Part shown: positions 26,484-31,409 of the stretch, piece by piece | How the letters are laid out: each line of letters opens with the position of its first letter | Position numbering within the stretch: position 1 is the first letter of the stretch | Source of the DNA: an uncultured Cellvibrio sp. | Lineage (GTDB): Bacteria; Pseudomonadota; Gammaproteobacteria; Pseudomonadales; Cellvibrionaceae | NCBI GenBank assembly: GCA_946481735.1 | Contig: CAMLOU010000034.1 | Location: 1 to 31,409 of the forward strand | Direction: 5' to 3' | Length of the DNA stretch: 31,409 nucleotides | Position numbers and translations under genes: made by a program | Notes under the pieces: model-generated | What the model was told of the DNA's origin: nothing | Seen by the model: the letters and a program-made list of their open reading frames with translations, nothing else | Databases searched by the model: none

Positions 26484-29121
26484 GTTGATGCATCAGTGCG
26501 ACGAAAGCTTCGTTACTGCACAACGGATCAAACCAGCTGAAGCTGAACCATATTTTATTCATGCCGTTTTTTAGCGTTGTTTCTATATTTAAGATAGCCG
26601 AGGTATTGTTATTGGCCAATGTATGAATCAGTGCAGCGGTATAATTGGTTTCTATATTTTGTGGATCTTTATTCTCTATAATCTTTAAAAGCGTCAACGC
26701 TTTGGAAAAATTTCCCAGGTGCGCGTGGGTTTGAGCAAGGCTGCGCAGGTCACCGATACTGGCTTCTTCTTCATTAATTGAGCTGACAATGTTTCTATAA
26801 AGTGCATCAGCCTCTTCCTGTCTTCCTGCAAGACTCCTTGCATCCGCCTTGTTCAATGCCAGGGTTGTAAAACCCGGTGCCAAATTGGCGGCACGGCTAA
26901 ATAGTTCATATGCTTCGTCATAGTCCTGTGTTAATAGATAGCAGAGTCCAAGATTACTTAAATTAGTGACATCATCCGGCCGTTGTTCAATGATTTTTTC
27001 AAACGATTGCGATGCCGTTTCTATGTTGCCCTCAACCAAGGCAATCAAGCCATACAGCGCATGTGCCTTATATTGGTTGGGCGATAATGCAATGGCTTCA
27101 TTAAGAAAATGCTTGGCATCTGTCGTATTACCCGAATACCAGTAGGCATTGGCAATATTGATCAGGTTATTGGCTGTAGTCTTAAGTCTCAGCGCTTTTT
27201 GATAATAATCTATCGCTGACTGGTAATCATTCTTCGCCATCATTGTATGCGCATTTAGCTCATTGATCAGCGATTGACTCACATTGGCAGATTTTAATTT
27301 TTCCGCTGTTTCTATCGCGGCCTCAAACTCACCTTTGGCGATTTGCAACCGGTGTAAATTATATAAATAAACGACATTCTCAGCGTCGGGTTGATGGCTT
27401 TTCAAAAAACCTTCCAGTCGCTGTAAAAATACGGAATTTCTCGTTTCGTAGTAAAGATCAAGTGCGATTTCTTTATATAGTGTTTGGAATGCAGCGGTCA
27501 TCTTAAGTTGATTGCCGGATGCGTCCAGGTCATCCAACAGCTTTGGTGTGGCACCTTTGTGGCGCAAGGTTTGGCTTGTTTTCAAGAAAATAGCGTATTC
27601 ATTTTCATCTACCGTTTTAAGTAGATTGACCGATTTTCTGGCGTAGAAACTGTTGATATTACTTTGGACGATGGATGCGACTGACACATAATTGTCGGCC
27701 AATAAATCCAGGGTCTTGGTGTCGTAAGTGCGAAGCTTGTTGTTATCTGCATCAGGTAGCAACCGTGATAGAGTGATGGTACATGTCTCAAGCCTGCATT
27801 GAACAGAAGTGGTTATAAGTTCGTCAGCCCCGGTTGCGTGCAGCACGGTTTCATTATCGTCGTTAACATCGGTAATTTCGTCGCGCGGTATTAAGTAATA
27901 GTCATTTAATTGAATGATGCTTTGCTGTATCGCATCGTAGATTGCGGTATTAACCAGCTCTTGCTGCAGTTTTGGCATTCCCTCTGCGTTAATTTCCGGT
28001 GGAATAACGGCGACATAGCGCGGTGGTTTGGGTTGCAGTAACCAGAAACTGATGCCGATCAAGGCGCAGATAAAAAAGGCGCCGACAATAATATTGGCTT
28101 TCTGCTGCTTGATAAATTTCGCCCAATCTTTTTTATACGAGTTATCTGCATGCAGATAACCTGCACCTAAAGTGGTGGAATCCTTATTCGGCGATATATA
28201 AGCCGCTGTATGTTCTGCGCGCAGTTGACTCAGGCTCGCCTGCTGGGGTGTCAGCTCGGTATCGTTGGACCATTCCGGTGTACCGATAACTAAAGAACTT
28301 AATTTTTCAAACTGGCTGGCAACCCAATGGGTATTATCCGGGCGGTTGTCGACATTTTTGGAGAGCAGTTGTCCGAGCAGATCGCAAATTTCCGGCGGCA
28401 ATGTCGGGTTGTGTGTTGTCGGCGGCACCGGCGGGTGAGAGATGATCCGCTGCATCAATTGCAGTTTATTACTGGTTTCACCGAAGGGATGCGCACCGCA
28501 CAGCATTTGATAGGCGAGGATGCCGAAGGAAAACAAATCACTCTTGAAGTCCAGCGCTTCACCCATAGCCTGTTCCGGCGACATGGATGCATAGCTGCCG
28601 GCGACATGATCGGTAATGGTTGCGTTGAAGTCTTGCGACTTGGCGATACCGAGGTCGGAAATTTTGGCGGTATTGCGTTGATTGATCAGAATATTTTCAG
28701 CTTTCAAATCGCGGTGAATAATGCCGGAATCGTGAGCTACCGCAAGGCCCTGGGCGATTTGCGTCAACCAGGTCATGCGTTGCGACATGGGCACCAGATG
28801 TTCGCGCAGACGCGTTTGGAGATTTTGTCCGTCGACGTATTCCATCACCAGCGCCAGTTGGTCCGGTGTTTCAATAAAGTCGTAGATCTGGACGATGTTG
28901 GGATGATTCAGTTTGGCGAGTAAGAGGGCTTCGCGTTTAAAACGCTCGCGGTAATGCGGCTCGAATAATTCCATGCGCAAGCATTTGATCGCCACCTGTC
29001 GATCCAGGCGGGTGTCGCGCGCGAGATAAACCAGGCCCATTCCTCCCCGTCCGATACAGTCGAGGATGTCGTAATGTCCTATGCGCGTCATCTCCGTGAT
29101 GTTATGCGGGGAGAGGCTCAT
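26440..29121 (-). CDS. Transmembrane Ser/Thr protein kinase with a C-terminal TPR region
   Basis: The product has 893 residues. The kinase domain (about 17-273) has the glycine loop IGRGGMG (23-29), Lys46 in VAIK, Glu64, the catalytic loop HRDLKAEN (136-143) with Asp138, DLG at 156-158 in place of DFG, and SPE at 181-183. All catalytic residues are present, so it should be active. One membrane segment (about 343-363, IIVGAFFICALIGISFW) follows. The extracytoplasmic half starts with a TolB/FlgO-like stretch (about 368-490) and ends with several tetratricopeptide repeats (about 590-850). ATG 29121 overlaps the stop of the FHA gene (ATGA). The 3' half is visibly AT-richer than neighbouring genes. 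Confidence 0.92.
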   Translation of the reverse strand: MSLSPHNITEMTRIGHYDILDCIGRGGMGLVYLARDTRLDRQVAIKCLRMELFEPHYRERFKREALLLAKLNHPNIVQIYDFIETPDQLALVMEYVDGQNLQTRLREHLVPMSQRMTWLTQIAQGLAVAHDSGIIHRDLKAENILINQRNTAKISDLGIAKSQDFNATITDHVAGSYASMSPEQAMGEALDFKSDLFSFGILAYQMLCGAHPFGETSNKLQLMQRIISHPPVPPTTHNPTLPPEICDLLGQLLSKNVDNRPDNTHWVASQFEKLSSLVIGTPEWSNDTELTPQQASLSQLRAEHTAAYISPNKDSTTLGAGYLHADNSYKKDWAKFIKQQKANIIVGAFFICALIGISFWLLQPKPPRYVAVIPPEINAEGMPKLQQELVNTAIYDAIQQSIIQLNDYYLIPRDEITDVNDDNETVLHATGADELITTSVQCRLETCTITLSRLLPDADNNKLRTYDTKTLDLLADNYVSVASIVQSNINSFYARKSVNLLKTVDENEYAIFLKTSQTLRHKGATPKLLDDLDASGNQLKMTAAFQTLYKEIALDLYYETRNSVFLQRLEGFLKSHQPDAENVVYLYNLHRLQIAKGEFEAAIETAEKLKSANVSQSLINELNAHTMMAKNDYQSAIDYYQKALRLKTTANNLINIANAYWYSGNTTDAKHFLNEAIALSPNQYKAHALYGLIALVEGNIETASQSFEKIIEQRPDDVTNLSNLGLCYLLTQDYDEAYELFSRAANLAPGFTTLALNKADARSLAGRQEEADALYRNIVSSINEEEASIGDLRSLAQTHAHLGNFSKALTLLKIIENKDPQNIETNYTAALIHTLANNNTSAILNIETTLKNGMNKIWFSFSWFDPLCSNEAFVALMHQQGEPQRCAPLSLAN

Positions 29122-30125
29122 CTGGTTGAGGTATCGGTGGTTAAGGGTAATGCCGTGGTGAGTTGATCACCTTTGTAAATCCTGAAGCGTTCGCAGCCAA
29201 GGCGGATCTTGCCACCGCGTCGCTCCAGCAGGCACTGGTGGTCAGAAGAGTCCGGCAGGCAGTCGGCCAATTGTTTACGTGCGCGAAAAATATGGATATT
29301 CATGTGGGTGGAGTCCAGCCCCAACTCATTCGCCAATTGATCGGCATAGACCCAGCCCTGGCTTTTGGCATCCAGCCCTTGTGCCGCATCGTCGGCGCGA
29401 TGCCGTGCAAGTTGCAGCATCAAATAATGGTGGCTGCGCACAGCGAGGTCGATGCTCTGATGCGGATGGTGCAATTCCAGTTGGGTCGTCTCTTCGTCCA
29501 GGCTGAGGTTGAACACAAATTCAAAGTCGCTGAGTTTGTGCGAGCTGCGCACTCGCGCTTCAGTGGGGCCGTAAACCTGTGCATTGATAAACTGCCAGCG
29601 CAGATTATCGAACTGCAATATGTCACCGTGTTGAATGATTTCACGGCGCTGCTCGTGTGTGGCGCTGCTCATCAGCTCGGCGTACCACACCTGGTCCCGG
29701 TGATCAAAATACAATGCCAGTTCGGGTGTCTGGGTATCCGGCAGTAAATGATAGCGTTCGAGTTGGATAGGCTGCACGCGGGACGGCATCTGCTCGGGCG
29801 ACATATCCAGCGGCCAGAGCATGTCCGATGGTGGTGCAAGGTCGATCACTGTAAAGCCCGGCTCAGTCTGTTCTGCCAGATGAATGTGATCATTCTCATT
29901 CAGATCGGCCACTTCTCCTTGCCCCAGTTGTACATCATTCACCCAGGTCCCATTGAGGCCAAGATTTTTAATGCGCCAGCAGCGGCCATTCCATTCGATT
30001 GCGGCGTGTAATTTGGAGATATAAGGCTTATCCAGTTGGGTATCCACACTGGCGAGTCTGCCGAAGGTGTGATGTGGAGCCAGGGGGAAAAAAGTTTCCG
30101 TAGCGACATCAAATAGATAAGCCAT
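29118..30125 (-). CDS. FHA-domain protein with a winged-helix C-terminus
   Basis: The product has 335 residues. Residues about 1-95 form an FHA domain, which binds phosphothreonine peptides. The conserved residues are Gly22-Arg23, Ser37 and His40 in YISKLHAAI, and Asn58-Gly59 and Asn63 in GLNGTWVN. Residues about 100-220 are an unidentified middle part, possibly a second degenerate FHA. Residues about 230-325 resemble an OmpR-type winged-helix domain (YADQLANELGLD, IHIFRARKQLAD, LLERRGGKIRL). This suggests a DNA-binding regulator switched by phosphorylation. It is the first gene of an operon with the kinase (four-base overlap), which is its likely partner. It diverges from the AAA+ gene. Confidence 0.82.
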   Translation of the reverse strand: MAYLFDVATETFFPLAPHHTFGRLASVDTQLDKPYISKLHAAIEWNGRCWRIKNLGLNGTWVNDVQLGQGEVADLNENDHIHLAEQTEPGFTVIDLAPPSDMLWPLDMSPEQMPSRVQPIQLERYHLLPDTQTPELALYFDHRDQVWYAELMSSATHEQRREIIQHGDILQFDNLRWQFINAQVYGPTEARVRSSHKLSDFEFVFNLSLDEETTQLELHHPHQSIDLAVRSHHYLMLQLARHRADDAAQGLDAKSQGWVYADQLANELGLDSTHMNIHIFRARKQLADCLPDSSDHQCLLERRGGKIRLGCERFRIYKGDQLTTALPLTTDTSTR

Positions 30126-30333
30126 AGGGTTTGCTCGTGTCTTACAGCATGTTGAAACTTATTTTTTGCGAGTCCTTGTGAGAAAACCGGGGGGAATAAA
30201 CCATGACCTCCAGACAGCTGCCCCTGTAATTCCTTGTAATGGGCAAATAATCGCGCAGGCCATAGATTGCCACAGGATGGGCCCGGTTTCACCCGTTAAC
30301 CGTGCCAGTTTAGTCTTTGATGGTAATAATGGC
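30126..30333. other. Divergent promoter region between the FHA and AAA+ genes
   Basis: This 208-base region must hold promoters for both the FHA-kinase operon (leftward) and the AAA+ gene (rightward). TGGCACG at 30307-30301 on the minus strand equals the -24 half of a sigma-54 promoter, but no TTGC follows at the proper place, so I do not call one. TTGTGA and TTGTAA boxes occur near 30176 and 30234 without good -10 partners. No inverted repeats stand out. Confidence 0.35.
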
Positions 30334-31409
30334 ATGATCTATGAACCTAAATTGCCGGCGAATTCTTCGCCGGCGGACGTCACGTCGTCCACGCATAAGC
30401 CACTGCATCATAAGCCGGTGGCCAAAGCGATCCATCCGCTCAATCAGGCGGCCAATGCTAAATGGGTGCCGATCAATAAAAGTTTTATCACCCTGACCCG
30501 CATCATCCTGAAGTCCGCACTGGAACGTTTTGCTCTGGTGAATCTTGCGATAACCCTGCGCTGTGTGACGCAACAGGGTTATCGTCATCTTATTTTGGTC
30601 AATGATGACCGGGATATCCAGATTGCTGCGGTGGGGCGGGTAGAAGAATTTATTATTTCAACTGAGATGCCCATGACACCGCCGGCTGAACGTTTGAATG
30701 CAGCGGAGGCCGTCACCTTTCCGGTGGATTTCCAGGGGCAGCGCCTGGGGTATCTGGTGGCGCTGGTGCGCAACGCCCGTGTCGATCCCGGTGACGAGAT
30801 GCAGGATCATCCTTCAGCGAGTGACATCCGATACCGTTTGAGCCGGGTGGCGGAAGAAGTGGTGGGCGTCATCAAACGCTACCAGACCCGCTATCGTGCT
30901 ATCTACGTGTATGGCGACCAATGCTACTGGATCGGGAACAGTGCGGCCTTACGGCAACTGGACCAACGGATTGATACCCTGGCGTCATCGGCGCTGCCGA
31001 TCCTGATTCGCGGCAATAAGGGCGCGGGGAAAATTATTGCGGCGCGCGCGCTGCACTGTGAGCGCCACACCGACATCGTGCCCTTTATCGAATCGGGCTG
31101 CCACGAATGGCAGGAGGATGCCGCCACCAGCATCCTGCAAGCCCTGTTTGCCTACGCCAAAGGCGGCACCTTGTTTTTGCGCAGTGTCGATAAGCTGTCC
31201 GGTGAGAATCTGCGGGTGTTGCAGGCGTTTTGCGCGCAACGCACCCTGGAAAAAACCACCAAAGGCCACGCCGAATCGATGGATATCATCTTCAGTCTCA
31301 GTCGGCGCGATGCAGAATTGCCAGCGTCGCTACAGCGCTGGTTGTCGATCAATACCGTGGACTTGTATCTACCTGATCTGCGTGAGCGGCAGGAAGACAT
31401 TCGCGATCT
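30334..31409 (+). CDS. Sigma-54-activator-like AAA+ protein with degraded ATPase motifs (partial, runs off the window)
   Basis: The frame is open to the right edge (358 codons visible). The start is an ATG at 30334; an in-frame ATG at 30277 is an alternative. Residues about 50-185 form an unidentified, possibly GAF-like sensor part. From about 200 the sequence follows the central domain of NtrC-type activators: ILIRGNKGAGKIIAARALH (about 224-241) is the Walker A region, AKGGTLFLRSVDKLS (275-289) the Walker B region and LPDLRERQEDI (346-356) the end. The P-loop threonine is Ile234, the Walker B Asp-Glu pair is Arg283-Ser284, and the GAFTGA segment that contacts sigma-54 is absent. It is probably not a functional ATPase activator. 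The C-terminus, possibly DNA-binding, is outside the window. Confidence 0.78.
   Translation, partial: MIYEPKLPANSSPADVTSSTHKPLHHKPVAKAIHPLNQAANAKWVPINKSFITLTRIILKSALERFALVNLAITLRCVTQQGYRHLILVNDDRDIQIAAVGRVEEFIISTEMPMTPPAERLNAAEAVTFPVDFQGQRLGYLVALVRNARVDPGDEMQDHPSASDIRYRLSRVAEEVVGVIKRYQTRYRAIYVYGDQCYWIGNSAALRQLDQRIDTLASSALPILIRGNKGAGKIIAARALHCERHTDIVPFIESGCHEWQEDAATSILQALFAYAKGGTLFLRSVDKLSGENLRVLQAFCAQRTLEKTTKGHAESMDIIFSLSRRDAELPASLQRWLSINTVDLYLPDLRERQEDIRD

Noticed and set aside
28327..28923. Plus-strand frame of 198 codons within the kinase gene
   Set aside because: It is antisense to the kinase catalytic domain, whose motifs are complete.
29163..29747. Plus-strand frame of 194 codons within the FHA gene
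   Set aside because: It is antisense to a gene with a recognisable FHA domain and has no independent support.
30301..30316. Sigma-54-like TGGCACG upstream of the FHA gene (minus strand)
   Set aside because: The -12 TTGC half is missing at the required distance.

Overview
The window reads as ordinary chromosome of a free-living Gammaproteobacterium, of moderate GC (a little above half by eye). The protein sequences and the gltB-gltD-hemE order resemble the Pseudomonas/Cellvibrio side of the class, and a Cellvibrio-like member (Cellvibrionaceae) is my best guess. That guess rests on recognition of protein families, not on a search. I see no tRNA, rRNA, CRISPR array, insertion sequence, integrase or attachment site.

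Left part (1-9200). A gene cut by the window edge points left. It is followed by a gene-free stretch that ends in a clear intrinsic terminator about 100 bases upstream of gltB. Because no plus-strand protein gene precedes that terminator, the stretch probably encodes a small RNA or an attenuator leader for glutamate synthase. Then come gltB and gltD (the two glutamate synthase subunits), hemE (uroporphyrinogen decarboxylase) and a DUF3391/HD-GYP protein that has lost several metal ligands. A perfect bidirectional terminator separates this block from the next.

Middle part (9200-20450). A cold-shock protein gene and psd (phosphatidylserine decarboxylase) lie on the minus strand. A tight plus-strand run follows: a DUF2817 carboxypeptidase-like protein, a GNAT acetyltransferase fused to a C39-like peptidase, a YgjP/DUF45 metallopeptidase, a DUF2750 protein and a membrane-anchored DUF4105 protein. 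After a small minus-strand unknown come a LEA-type-2 lipoprotein, parC, a single-domain PilZ protein and a secreted NodB-type polysaccharide deacetylase.

Right part (20450-31409). A minus-strand operon encodes a protein with a winged-helix-like N-terminus and three DnaT-type domains, then a phage-lambda-P-like helicase-loader homologue (89-base overlap), then a Bax-type glucosaminidase. The first two look like a domesticated primosome-loading pair. A TonB-dependent receptor and an unknown lysine-tailed beta-rich protein follow on the plus strand. The last block is a signalling module: an FHA/winged-helix protein and a transmembrane Ser/Thr kinase with a TPR-rich extracytoplasmic half overlap by four bases on the minus strand. 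Facing away from them is a partial gene for a sigma-54-activator-like AAA+ protein whose Walker A, Walker B and GAFTGA elements are degraded or absent.

The most promising leads are the gltB leader RNA, the DnaT-triple/lambda-P pair and the FHA-kinase-degenerate-AAA+ module with the unknown gene beside it.
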